Shown here in pieces: positions 1 to 7,746 of a DNA stretch of 54,341 nt. Positions within the stretch are counted from its first letter, which is position 1. Every line of letters starts with the position of its first letter. Below the pieces are notes generated by a model. That model was not told the DNA's origin. It was given only the letters and a program-made list of their open reading frames with translations, and did not search any database. The translations under genes and the position numbers were made by a program. Source of the DNA: an uncultured Ruminococcus sp. (lineage in GTDB: Bacteria > Bacillota > Clostridia > Oscillospirales > Ruminococcaceae); contig CAMKMD010000021.1 of assembly GCA_946413815.1 (NCBI GenBank), forward strand, positions 1-54,341. Direction: 5' to 3'.

Positions 1-53
1 AACGCTTCTTCTGACAGCAGCCAATCTGCATCCTCGCATAACAAAACTTTCAT
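1..53 (-). CDS. N-terminus of a probable response regulator (partial, runs off the left edge)
   Basis: Only the first 17 codons are in the window, reading MKVLLCEDADWLLSEEA. A short hydrophobic strand followed by an acidic pair (E-D) is how receiver domains of two-component response regulators begin, so this is the likely family, but the fragment is too short to be certain. An AGGAC-type ribosome site lies just upstream, and a perfect consensus promoter sits about 40 bases further up. It is transcribed leftward, in the same direction as the TraX-like gene before it, but a terminator separates the two. Confidence 0.5.
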   Translation of the reverse strand, partial: MKVLLCEDADWLLSEEA

Positions 54-89
54 AACCGTCCTCACAAATCCCGATTTTTGTCAGTAACA

Positions 90-118
90 ATTATAGCACA
101 TCATCTCTGTACTGTCAA
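90..118 (-). promoter_or_regulatory. Consensus sigma-A promoter for the leftward gene at the left edge
   Basis: On the minus strand TTGACA (113-118) and TATAAT (90-95) are separated by exactly 17 bases. Both hexamers are perfect matches to the housekeeping consensus. Confidence 0.85.
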
Positions 119-166
119 TAGAAACGCCATAGTACTTCTGACCTTACATCAGAAATACTATGGCGT
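119..166 (-). terminator. Intrinsic terminator of the TraX-like gene
   Basis: ACGCCATAGTA (124-134) pairs with TACTATGGCGT (156-166). An inner TTCTG/CAGAA stem extends the hairpin. On the minus strand it is followed by a T-rich stretch. Confidence 0.75.
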
Positions 167-212
167 AAAACTTCTTTATGCGTACCGTTCTTATCACCGG
201 AGAGGTCATGAT

Positions 213-998
213 TCATTTGAGTATTATCATCTTGAGTATGCCGAGCACAACGAGGTGAGCCGGATAGAAGATATAGAAGAACCACTTGTTGAATGCACTC
301 TTCTTTCCGCCCTTGCCGTTGTAGAACAGCCATATCATGACAGGAACGAGAAGAATACCGAAGTTGTACCATTTTCCGGCGAAATCCATTGTCCATCCGC
401 CATTCCCGTCAGGGCCGAGGAAGGTTATGAGGTTGAAAAATCCGTAGACGAGACCCACAGAGACATATCTTGCCGGCTTGTTATTGCGGAAGACATAGAG
501 GAAGAAGGGTCCGAGTACGTCCATTATCGGCCAGTCTCCGATGATCGAGAAGATACAGAGTCCTATGATGGCAAGTATCTTTACAGCCTCAGGCGTTTTC
601 TGACTCTCCCATATCCTCAGTGCCGTGATGCCGAGGAAGAGAGTGAAGATAACGCTCTGAAGGAAGAACATCGCAAGGTTCTCCATTATGTTAGGCGATA
701 TCTCAAAGAAGACAAAGGGTATCCAGGAGATAAGAGCGAATATTCCAAGTCTTGCCTGATATCTGCCCTTGTCGGAGGTGTATTTGTAGCCCTCGGCAAG
801 GAAGAATGCCATGGTCGGGCCTGTAAGTCTTCCGATAAAGTGCATGACAGCGCAGAGCGTGCTGCCGAGCTGCTCCGGAAAAGCCCATGCAATATGGTCG
901 ATGACCATCGCCACGATAACGATGTATTTCAGCGCGTTCCTGTCAAGCACCTTCATGCCTGAGCCGGATGTCTGCTGAATTGCTGTCTGTTCTGACAT
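213..998 (-). CDS. traX: TraX-like polytopic membrane protein
   Basis: A 261-residue, very hydrophobic protein with about seven or eight predicted membrane spans. The start of the conserved part reads LDRNALKYIVIVAMVIDHIA, with a membrane-embedded Asp-His, followed by FIGRLTGPTMAFFLAEGY. These are the hallmarks of the TraX family (Pfam TraX), named after the F-pilin N-acetylase but common in Firmicutes as chromosomal genes of uncertain substrate, probably acyltransferases. The start at 998 is supported by an AAAGGAG site eight bases upstream. The first 18 or so residues are polar and precede the first helix. It is a single-gene unit with its own consensus promoter and a terminator. Family assignment is firm; an actual acetylation role here is not shown. 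Confidence 0.85.
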   Translation of the reverse strand: MSEQTAIQQTSGSGMKVLDRNALKYIVIVAMVIDHIAWAFPEQLGSTLCAVMHFIGRLTGPTMAFFLAEGYKYTSDKGRYQARLGIFALISWIPFVFFEISPNIMENLAMFFLQSVIFTLFLGITALRIWESQKTPEAVKILAIIGLCIFSIIGDWPIMDVLGPFFLYVFRNNKPARYVSVGLVYGFFNLITFLGPDGNGGWTMDFAGKWYNFGILLVPVMIWLFYNGKGGKKSAFNKWFFYIFYPAHLVVLGILKMIILK

Positions 999-1066
999 AG
1001 TGTTTACTCCTTTTTGTATAACGATTAAATGACATGACTGATAGTATATCAGTTGTGTATGTTAAA

Positions 1067-1095
1067 ATTATATCACCACCGCCGCTATTTGTCAA
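1067..1095 (-). promoter_or_regulatory. Consensus sigma-A promoter for traX-like gene
   Basis: Minus strand TTGACA (1090-1095), 17-base spacer, TATAAT (1067-1072). This lies about 70 bases upstream of the start codon. Confidence 0.85.
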
Positions 1096-1158
1096 TATCT
1101 GTCCGCCGTCTCATGACAGCCGTGTTTACTCTTATACAGTGTCTCCGGCGGAAAGACA

Positions 1159-1314
1159 GCGGGGGCGTTGCCCCCGCACCCCTGCCAAAGAGGCAGAGCC
1201 TCTCTGGACTCTCATTCCAAAATCCCCCCTCCCCATTTATGGGGAGGGGGGATTTTGCATTGGGATTCCTAAGGGACTGTGTCCCTTAGGCGGGAGTTTG
1301 AGGGCGGAGCCCTC
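1159..1314. repeat. Array of five consecutive stem-loops (intergenic)
   Basis: Five separate perfect inverted repeats follow one another: GCGGGGGC/GCCCCCGC (1159-1177), AGAGGC/GCCTCT (1189-1203), a 16-bp stem AAAATCCCCCCTCCCC with its complement (1219-1256), CCTAAGGGAC/GTCCCTTAGG (1268-1290) and GAGGGC/GCCCTC (1300-1314). Loops are three to six bases. No convincing reading frame covers it. It resembles GC-rich interspersed repeats of clostridia, but no copy elsewhere in the window confirms that. Confidence 0.7.
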
Positions 1315-1370
1315 AATATCATTCTGTCAGAGATACCATGTAAGAGTAGAATACAGCTGTCACGGGGCGG

Positions 1371-1399
1371 TGGACAAAGGTGATGAAAGATGGTATAAT
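1371..1399 (+). promoter_or_regulatory. Sigma-A promoter of ybaK
   Basis: TGGACA (1371-1376), 17-base spacer, TATAAT (1394-1399). The -10 ends 28 bases before the start codon at 1428. Confidence 0.75.
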
Positions 1400-1427
1400 A
1401 TAGGAAGTAAAAAAGGAGGTCATGGAA

Positions 1428-1907
1428 ATGGCAAAGGAGCTTAAAACCAACGCAATGCGTTTTCTTGACAAGAACAAGATAGACTATGAGATAAGGACAT
1501 ACGAATGCGATGAATTCATCGATGGAGTAACGGTAGCCGAGGCCCTCGGCCAGCCTGTTGAGGAGACCTTCAAGACACTCGTTGCGCAGGGAAAAACCGG
1601 AGCGTTCTATTGCTTCCTCGTCCCGGTGGCACTCGAGCTGGACCTTAAAAAGGCAGCCCGCAGCGTAGGGGAGAAGTCAGTCGAGCTTATACACGTAAAG
1701 GACATCAACAAGGTAACAGGCTATGTCCGTGGCGGCTGCACACCCATCGGCATGAAGAAGCAGTTCCCGACCGTGATACACAATACAGCAGAGCGGCTTG
1801 AGAAGTTCTTCATAAGCGGCGGCCGCATAGGCACTCAGATACACCTTTCCCCGGCCGCACTTGCGAAGTCCATACGTGCGAAGTTTGAGGATATCATAAT
1901 GCAGTGA
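1428..1907 (+). CDS. ybaK: YbaK/EbsC-type aminoacyl-tRNA deacylase
   Basis: A 159-residue protein of the YbaK/EbsC family. These are free-standing editing domains that hydrolyse mischarged aminoacyl-tRNA, classically Cys-tRNA(Pro), in the cytoplasm. The visible family features are the N-terminal AMRFLDKNKIDYEIRTYE, the FKTLVAQGKTG strand carrying the conserved lysine (near residue 49), and the GYVRGGCTPIGMKK loop (about 98-111). An ATG also occurs at 1422, but it lies only two bases from the AAGGAGG site (1413-1419). The ATG at 1428 has an optimal eight-base gap, so I use it. Full length for the family. The DinB-like gene follows 31 bases later on the same strand and may be cotranscribed. Confidence 0.9.
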   Translation: MAKELKTNAMRFLDKNKIDYEIRTYECDEFIDGVTVAEALGQPVEETFKTLVAQGKTGAFYCFLVPVALELDLKKAARSVGEKSVELIHVKDINKVTGYVRGGCTPIGMKKQFPTVIHNTAERLEKFFISGGRIGTQIHLSPAALAKSIRAKFEDIIMQ

Positions 1908-1938
1908 CCGGCAGGTTACCGCAGCACAGGAGAACGTT

Positions 1939-2598
1939 ATGAATAAGGAATGGTCGGAACTGAACAAGGAGTTTCAGAAGCAGACAGATAAAGAGTCTTC
2001 ATTCAGACAGGGTATAGAAACGCTTCTGGAGCTTCGCATACAGCTTATGGATGTACTCATGTCCTTCCGCAGCGAGCTGGAACGGGAGGACTTCAATGCA
2101 ATGCCGTTTAAGAATGCGGAAGGCTATCACAGCAAGACCATTGCCTATTCCGTATGGCATATCTTCCGCATCGAGGATATCGTAGCGCATACGCTTATAT
2201 GCGGCGATGAACAGGTATTCTTTTCGGGCGGTTACAAGGAGCGCATCAACTCTCCTGTCATAACAACGGGAAACGAACTTACCGGCGGGGAGATAGCCGG
2301 CTTTTCGGCTCAGCTCGATATCGATGAACTCTATAACTATTCGGCTGAGGTCATGGAAAGCACCGGTCAGATGCTTAAGAGCCTGCGCTTTGAGGATATT
2401 AAGAACAGGATATCTGCACAGCGAAGGGAGAATCTGCTCCTGCTGGATGTAGTGAGCAGCGATGAAAAAGCTGCATGGCTGGTGGATTACTGGTGCGGTA
2501 AGAATATTAAGGGGCTTCTCAGAATGCCGTTTTCAAGACACTGGATAATGCACACCGAAGCAAGCCTGCGTATCGCTGCAAAGCTGAAAAAGCGCTGA
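1939..2598 (+). CDS. DinB-fold (four-helix bundle) protein
   Basis: A 219-residue helical protein with the pattern of the DinB/YfiT metal-binding superfamily. One helix contains SVWHIFRIEDIVAH (a His with the acidic/His partner positions), and a C-terminal helix contains RHWIMHTEASLRI, supplying the third His. Members include bacillithiol/mycothiol-dependent transferases and many DNA-damage-inducible proteins of unknown activity. The substrate here cannot be named. It starts with ATG after AGGAGAACGTT and follows ybaK closely, suggesting a bicistronic unit. No signal peptide is present, so it is cytoplasmic. Confidence 0.7.
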   Translation: MNKEWSELNKEFQKQTDKESSFRQGIETLLELRIQLMDVLMSFRSELEREDFNAMPFKNAEGYHSKTIAYSVWHIFRIEDIVAHTLICGDEQVFFSGGYKERINSPVITTGNELTGGEIAGFSAQLDIDELYNYSAEVMESTGQMLKSLRFEDIKNRISAQRRENLLLLDVVSSDEKAAWLVDYWCGKNIKGLLRMPFSRHWIMHTEASLRIAAKLKKR

Positions 2599-2740
2599 GA
2601 GCTGCATCTGCGCGTTATGGATCCCATGATCTGTCCGCCTGTATCATCCGGCCGGACACCCCGGCAGACCGGGCGGCAAGCTATGTGACAGCTGCGCCAT
2701 TTGGCGGAAAAGGGGTAAATACTACAGAAGGAGTTTTCTT

Positions 2741-3358
2741 ATGAAACAGATCGTAATATACATCCACGGCAAAGGCGGAACTCCAACCGAAGCGCAGCAC
2801 TATAGGGCGCTCTTCCCGGACAGCACCGTCAAAGGCCTTGATTATATCTCACAGACTCCGTGGGAGGCAAAGGAGGAATTCCCGCAGCTTTTCGACAGCA
2901 TGACCGCCTCCTTCGGCAGCGTGATACTTATAGCCAACAGCCTCGGCGCGTACCTTGCCCTGCATTCCCTTGCGGCTAAGCCCATAGCGAAGGCATTCCT
3001 CATCTCTCCGGTAGTCGATATGGAAGCCCTTATCAAAGGCATGATGCAGCAGGAGGGGATAAGTGAGGATACTCTCCGCAGCCGCAGAGAGATACATACC
3101 GCAGCAGGGGAGACCCTTTCGTGGGATTATCTGACCTATGTCCGTGAGAACCCGATAAACTGGCATATCCGCACCTCAATTCTCTGCGGCAGCAAGGACT
3201 TTCTTGCACCACCCGTCACTGCGGAAGCCTTCGCCGCGAAGACCGGAGCCACACTTACTGTAATGGAAGACGGCGAGCACTGGTTCCATACAGCCGGACA
3301 GATGGACTTTATTGATAACTGGATAAAGCGGGAGATGACAGCAGACTCCATGAAATAG
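2741..3358 (+). CDS. Small alpha/beta hydrolase
   Basis: A 205-residue cytoplasmic serine hydrolase of the small esterase type (YdeN/RBBP9/YqiA-like). The oxyanion-hole strand IYIHGKGG opens the protein. The nucleophile elbow is ANSLGAY with Ser67. The acid is probably Asp153 in CGSKDFLAPP and the base His180 in EDGEHWFH, so a full catalytic triad is visible. The substrate is unknown. The start codon has an AGAAGGAG site eight bases upstream. It ends with TAG, which matters because it shows amber is a normal stop in this genome. Confidence 0.8.
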   Translation: MKQIVIYIHGKGGTPTEAQHYRALFPDSTVKGLDYISQTPWEAKEEFPQLFDSMTASFGSVILIANSLGAYLALHSLAAKPIAKAFLISPVVDMEALIKGMMQQEGISEDTLRSRREIHTAAGETLSWDYLTYVRENPINWHIRTSILCGSKDFLAPPVTAEAFAAKTGATLTVMEDGEHWFHTAGQMDFIDNWIKREMTADSMK

Positions 3359-3478
3359 GGCAACCGCTCATCAACTCCGGAATACTGTGTATGATCCGGC
3401 TGCCCGCCTATTATTCATACAAAGACAGCATCCGGGGAATACGAAGCAAATACGGCGCACCGGAAGACTTCAGCATCT

Positions 3479-3945
3479 GTATAAACCAGCCCACCGGCAG
3501 CATATAATATAAGCGGCAATAATTATACCACCTGCCTGCAGAAAAACTCCTGCCGGCACATATCCGAAGCCGGAGCTGCTCTGAACCGCCTCCCCTATAA
3601 ATCCGCCAAAACCGACCCGGTGTAAACAAACCAGCTTACTCCGCTCACCGATTAACAATAGACTGCGCAAACATGGTCCAGACCTAAACCACTATCTGCA
3701 CCGGTATAAACCAGCCCTCCGGCAGCATATAATTTAAGCGGCAATCACTATACCACCTGCCCGCAGAAAACACCTGCCGACATATATCCGAAACCGGAGC
3801 CACTCTGACCCGCCTTCCCTTTGAATCCGCCAAAACCGAACAGGTGTAAGCAAACCAGCTAACTCCGCTAACCGATAAACAACAGTCTGCGCAAACATGG
3901 TCCAGATCTAAACCACTATCTGCACCGGTATAAACCAGCACCCCG
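3479..3945. repeat. ~225-bp degenerate tandem direct repeat (two copies plus a partial third)
   Basis: Copies begin with GTATAAACCAGC at 3479, 3704 and 3928, giving periods of 225 and 224 bases. Within the copies, long stretches match, for example GGCAGCATATAAT, AAGCGGCAAT, TGCGCAAACATGGTCCAGA and CTAAACCACTATCTGCACCGG. The copies differ by scattered substitutions and short indels. Short minus-strand frames run through both copies but start and end at non-equivalent places, so the repeat looks noncoding. The rest of the 3359-4041 gap shows nothing else recognisable. Confidence 0.8.
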
Positions 3946-4041
3946 GTTGAAAACTATATAAGAAAAACAAGCGAATCAAAGCATCCGGGCGCATATATAA
4001 CACGGGATATAATTAAAATATAAAAAAATATAAAATAACTA

Positions 4042-4070
4042 TTGACATATACTTCCCGAGATGGTATAAT
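4042..4070 (+). promoter_or_regulatory. Perfect extended -10 promoter of the initiator tRNA
   Basis: TTGACA (4042-4047), 17 bases, TATAAT (4065-4070), with TGG directly before the -10 giving an extended -10. It fires into the tRNA 58 bases downstream. Confidence 0.9.
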
Positions 4071-4128
4071 AAGTAAGTCGTCTGATGAAACATACAAAAC
4101 GTGAGACGGACGACAGAAAATACAATAT

Positions 4129-4205
<77 letters not shown>

Positions 4206-4212
4206 GAATTTT

Positions 4213-4242
4213 GGCACTGTATTGCAAAATACAGTGCCTTTT
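4213..4242 (+). terminator. Terminator of tRNA-fMet
   Basis: GGCACTGTATT (4213-4223), GCAA loop, AATACAGTGCC (4228-4238), then TTTT. An 11-bp perfect stem seven bases after the CCA end. Confidence 0.9.
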
Positions 4243-4277
4243 ACTTTTGCCTGAATATAGCCGAATACCGGACATGA

Positions 4278-4330
4278 ATAACTGCTCTCAGGACTGATTG
4301 AACATCATCTTGCGAGCAGTTATATTTTTT
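4278..4330 (+). terminator. Stem-loop with U-tract, possible end of a small transcript
   Basis: ATAACTGCTC (4278-4287) pairs with GAGCAGTTAT (4314-4323) across a 26-base loop, followed by ATTTTTTG. No gene is visible for it to terminate. The remaining 4331-4476 gap holds nothing else I can identify. Confidence 0.4.
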
Positions 4331-4476
4331 GATTATGTGCAATTTTTGCATTTAGTGCACCAATTTTACACTAATTGAAATATTAAACCAATATCAATTC
4401 GGGGCTGATCCCCCGATGTTAACATGAACCTCAGGAAGCAATATATTTCATTATTCTTATAGAGTTATATACAAAG

Positions 4477-4523
4477 CAAAATGCTCCATGACCGATGAAT
4501 AGATTCGGTCATGGAGCATTTTG
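4477..4523. terminator. Strong terminator after STAND NTPase 1
   Basis: A 19-bp perfect stem: 4477-4495 pairs with 4505-4523 (core CTCCATGACCGA), loop nine bases. A-rich and T-rich ends make it work in both directions. It begins just after the leftward STAND stop codon. Confidence 0.85.
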
Positions 4524-4525
4524 TA

Positions 4526-7354
4526 TTATTGTATCCTGATCCTGTCGATCTGTTCGTTTATGTTATCGCGTATCTTATTGAAATATGGCATAGAAGAAAC
4601 AGCATCCCGCAGCTGATGATATATTTCTAAAGCCTTATCTGTGTTACCTGTTATTTCATACAATTGTGCACGTTGTAGTGTCAGTTCGATGATGTTCAGA
4701 TTAGACTGCCCTGTCATACTATCAAAATATCTGCGGCGGATATCAATGGTTTCTTCGAGAAAAGTGATGGCAGCATTGTATTGTCCGACAGCAGTGGCAT
4801 ATTCTGTCTTTCCGACATTCAGATAACTAAGAAACAGGGGGCATTTACATTTCTGATATTCTTTTTCCGCAAGACTCAGATATTGCTCTGCCTGCTCTAT
4901 CTGTTTCCTTTGTAAAGCTATTCTTGCAAGATCACGATATGCAGACAGGCAGCTTGTCATAACAGGCGGATACATTCTGACCAGTGAATTCCGGATACTG
5001 ATAGTTTCCCGGCATAACTCCTCAGTTTCATCAAGCAGGGATGTATCGCCGCTTTGTTTGAATCTAAAAAGGAGATAGCTTTGCAGAACGAGATCAACAT
5101 CTGAAAGGTACAGTAATTCATCATCATTTAGACTGATCTTCTTTAGCATACTCCTGCCTTTCATAATGTGTTCATAAGCACCCTCAAGACGACCGCACTG
5201 CCTTTCGTTGCAGCCGATACGGCAAAGCATTCTGACGGTTTTAAAGTGAAGCTCACCATACTGCTCAAGATACAGAACATGAAGTTTTTCGGCAAGAGAG
5301 AGTGCTTTTCCCGGTTTATCACAGTGGGAGATTATCAGCTCTGTCCATTCATAGAAATCACAGATATCGAGCTCCGGTTCGGGGAATGAACTATAAAGGT
5401 GTTCCGCGATAGTATAGATTCTGGTTTTTTCATCTGCCTCGGAATGGTAGCAGTACAGGGCGGAATACTTTTCTGTCATCTGTCTGATGAAACTCCAACA
5501 GTTCTTCAGATCCGGCCTGAAGTTTATCTGTACCGTCTCATTTATCAGCGGATGCATCGTTATCATATCATCGTTCTCACGCAGCCATGAAAGCTGTACA
5601 AGCTTATTGAGCTCAGAGTAGTTTTTCAGTTCACAGAAATCTCGTACATTTCTCCGGCTCAGACCACTTTTCGGCATCAGCGCCATGCAGCAGAGAATGT
5701 ATTTCTGTGTTTCGCTCAGCTTTGTCATATTGAAGATCTGTCTGATATGACGTGTCATGCTGAGGGAATTGCGGCTCTTATTCGGTACGATGAAGCCTTC
5801 TTCAAGCTCTTCCTCGCTGTGTCCGGAAAGCCTCTCATACATTTCCTCAGCTGTCAGTTCGCTTGCTTTCATCTGCTTTGCTGCAAGCTCAAGTGCAAGA
5901 ATATGGCCGGAGAAATAGTCTATGATCTTTTCAATATACTCGTCATCACTGACGGGCTTGCCGTAGTATTCTGCGAATATCTCCTTGCCTTCTTCCATAC
6001 CGCAGATCTCGTCCACCGTTATCGTTTCATCGTTGTAAATCGCCTGATAATCCCAGCGGGTAGTTACGATGACATGACAGAGACCGTTCAGAAAATCCGG
6101 CAGTTTATCGTCCTGCACATCAACGTTATCCAGTATGATAAGTGTACGTTCGTTGACGGTGCAGCGGAGTGCTGTCAGCTTCCTCTGATAGAATTCCTCG
6201 TCCGTCTCGGGCGTACCGTCAATGTTTATCAGGCGCTCGGAGATAAACGGCTTTATGAAGGTGAAAATGTTATTATCGTTGAAAAGTGCAGTAAGGGAGC
6301 TATTGAACTCTGCAAATACGACCGCATCATATTCCTTGCCGTATACTTCTGCATACTTCTTTGAGGTCTCGGTCTTTCCGATACCTCCCATGCCTTGCAG
6401 GAAGACAAAGTGATTCCCCTGCATAAGCCTGCTGTGGATATCTTTTATCAGCTTTTCATGTCCGATATAGTGCTTGGTCGCGGAGACTGGATGCGGCAGA
6501 AGCCTTGTATCAGAGGTCTGCACAACAGGACTTTCTTTCTTTTCCTCCGCATACAGGAAGGAGAGCATAGAAATATTATCGCCGAATATCGCCCAGAGTA
6601 TCAGAAGCATAAGTGATTCTGTGTCTTCGGAATCATCAAACTTCTGCCCGATCTTTGCCGCAAGGGCAGAAGGCATTTTTGCCTTATCGTCTTCAAATAA
6701 AGACAGACATTTTTTCTTTAGTTCAGCATCGCTGTTCTTTATGGCAGCAATCCTTTCAAGCAGCCATTTCTGAGTATCTGCTTTTGAAAGCCATTTTGCC
6801 AGTTTAGTACAGGTATTCTTCTGTGCATGGCGGATCTTTCCTTTCTGCAATCCGGCGATACGGGCAAGAAAGCTGCCTTTTACAGCATCGGCTTCCGCCA
6901 CATTCGGGACTGTAAAGGAGTAGAGCAGAGTATGGCCGATGAACTTTGCTTTTGTATCATTTTTCGCATAGGAGAGCAGCTCTTCACGTTTTTCCTCTTC
7001 GATAGACGGATCATTTTCGACAAGCGACCTCAGTTTCCGGACAAGTCGTTTTACAGATTCCTCAGAGGTATTGCTGAGTATATTCTTCTGAACAGTTTCC
7101 TCAAGCGCATCTATTACCTCTTTTTCATAGGCAAAGCGCTGAATGTCCGTAAGAATGTTACCGCCTGGTTTCCTGTTCATGATATTACTTGCGGTCTTTT
7201 TGTCAACGGGGATGCCTCCGCTTCGCCTGCATGGCAGGTCAGCGGGTTTTGCGACAATATCATACAGCGAACGGATCAGATCAGGATCCGACATTTTCTC
7301 GCTCATGGCGTTCTTGATCTCTTTTGCAACCGTGCTGAATACCAGTTTACTCAT
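4526..7354 (-). CDS. STAND NTPase 1 (NB-ARC-like ATPase with C-terminal TPR sensor)
   Basis: A 942-residue signalling NTPase. Residues 1-285 form an uncharacterised helical effector/adaptor domain. The NB-ARC-like core follows, with Walker A GMGGIGKT (about 321-328), Walker B LIILDNVD (405), TTRWD sensor (431), GHILALELA (about 482, the GxP-like winged-helix entry) and an MHP motif (600) equivalent to the MHD of plant R proteins. Residues from about 680 to the end are TPR-type helical repeats. Known relatives are regulators (MalT, AfsR) and antiphage sensors (Avs). This one has no recognised DNA-binding or nuclease domain. I take the start at 7354, because MSKL aligns with MSEL of its paralogue at 31902-34751 and sits seven bases after GGAGG; upstream ATGs at 7357 and 7384 are less likely. 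It is divergent from the tiny ORF and M23 gene. Function as a sensor is inference. Confidence 0.85.
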   Translation of the reverse strand: MSKLVFSTVAKEIKNAMSEKMSDPDLIRSLYDIVAKPADLPCRRSGGIPVDKKTASNIMNRKPGGNILTDIQRFAYEKEVIDALEETVQKNILSNTSEESVKRLVRKLRSLVENDPSIEEEKREELLSYAKNDTKAKFIGHTLLYSFTVPNVAEADAVKGSFLARIAGLQKGKIRHAQKNTCTKLAKWLSKADTQKWLLERIAAIKNSDAELKKKCLSLFEDDKAKMPSALAAKIGQKFDDSEDTESLMLLILWAIFGDNISMLSFLYAEEKKESPVVQTSDTRLLPHPVSATKHYIGHEKLIKDIHSRLMQGNHFVFLQGMGGIGKTETSKKYAEVYGKEYDAVVFAEFNSSLTALFNDNNIFTFIKPFISERLINIDGTPETDEEFYQRKLTALRCTVNERTLIILDNVDVQDDKLPDFLNGLCHVIVTTRWDYQAIYNDETITVDEICGMEEGKEIFAEYYGKPVSDDEYIEKIIDYFSGHILALELAAKQMKASELTAEEMYERLSGHSEEELEEGFIVPNKSRNSLSMTRHIRQIFNMTKLSETQKYILCCMALMPKSGLSRRNVRDFCELKNYSELNKLVQLSWLRENDDMITMHPLINETVQINFRPDLKNCWSFIRQMTEKYSALYCYHSEADEKTRIYTIAEHLYSSFPEPELDICDFYEWTELIISHCDKPGKALSLAEKLHVLYLEQYGELHFKTVRMLCRIGCNERQCGRLEGAYEHIMKGRSMLKKISLNDDELLYLSDVDLVLQSYLLFRFKQSGDTSLLDETEELCRETISIRNSLVRMYPPVMTSCLSAYRDLARIALQRKQIEQAEQYLSLAEKEYQKCKCPLFLSYLNVGKTEYATAVGQYNAAITFLEETIDIRRRYFDSMTGQSNLNIIELTLQRAQLYEITGNTDKALEIYHQLRDAVSSMPYFNKIRDNINEQIDRIRIQ

Positions 7355-7380
7355 CATATCCCCTCCGTTCTGTTTTGTAC

Positions 7381-7410
7381 CCAACTTGTCCCCAACCTGT
7401 GTCTAACGAC
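7381..7410. promoter_or_regulatory. Three 11-bp-spaced direct repeats upstream of STAND 1
   Basis: CCAACTTG (7381), CCAACCTG (7392) and CTAACGAC (7403) start exactly 11 bases apart, one helical turn. This is typical of binding sites for winged-helix regulators that bind side by side. The same arrangement recurs at 34777-34806. It lies between the STAND start codon and the divergent gene's promoter. Confidence 0.7.
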
Positions 7411-7428
7411 TTTTTATGTGGGGCATGG

Positions 7429-7489
7429 TATGATAATTACAGTAAGAAAACCAAATTGCCTTACTAAAACAAGTATATCATATACCTGT
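7429..7489. promoter_or_regulatory. Divergent promoter/operator region of cassette 1
   Basis: A -10-like TATGAT (7429-7434) points toward the tiny ORF. It is followed by the inverted repeat AGTAAG/CTTACT (7441-7446 and 7460-7465) and the palindrome CAAGTAT-N5-ATACCTG (7470-7488). The palindrome and its neighbouring sequence recur at 34862-34880. No clear -35 is visible. Confidence 0.6.
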
Positions 7490-7518
7490 TTGAAAATCAA
7501 GACAAGGAGGTGGTTACG

Positions 7519-7689
7519 ATAGGCAGGGGACGCAGCGGTCTGAGGTATCTCGGACTGTTACTGAGACTGATCCTAAACAGACTGCGGATAGCACTGCTCA
7601 CAGTTCTGAGCAATGCTGTCGGAGACAGTATGAAGAAGGGAGATGATGCCGGGATCCATGAACGGCATGGAAAAGATGAAGAGAACTGA
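7519..7689 (+). CDS. Small cationic amphipathic peptide of cassette 1 (non-ATG start)
   Basis: About 56 residues. The core reads [20 protein letters not shown], an Arg-studded amphipathic helix, with a charged tail. It is preceded by a perfect AAGGAGG (7504-7510). The codon at the optimal eight-base distance is ATA (7519); the only alternative, GTG at 7510, overlaps the Shine-Dalgarno. A counterpart exists at 34909-35049. Over the shared 14-residue stretch [14 protein letters not shown], eight codons differ and every difference is synonymous, which is strong evidence that it is translated. It lies 57 bases upstream of the M23 gene and is probably cotranscribed. A membrane-active or regulatory peptide is an inference from composition; no family is recognised. 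Confidence 0.65.
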   Translation: MGRGRSGLRYLGLLLRLILNRLRIALLTVLSNAVGDSMKKGDDAGIHERHGKDEEN

Positions 7690-7746
7690 CAGCAGGGAAT
7701 GGCAGAACAACTTAAAAAAATACTATTATAAAAAGGAGAATGAATA

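Noticed and set aside
78..962. Long plus-strand frame opposite the TraX-like gene
   Set aside because: Antisense shadow: no ribosome site and a low-complexity charged translation, while the minus strand encodes a clear TraX protein.
6827..7522. 231-codon plus-strand frame covering the start of STAND 1
   Set aside because: Antisense to conserved STAND codons. The corresponding frame is not open in the second STAND gene.
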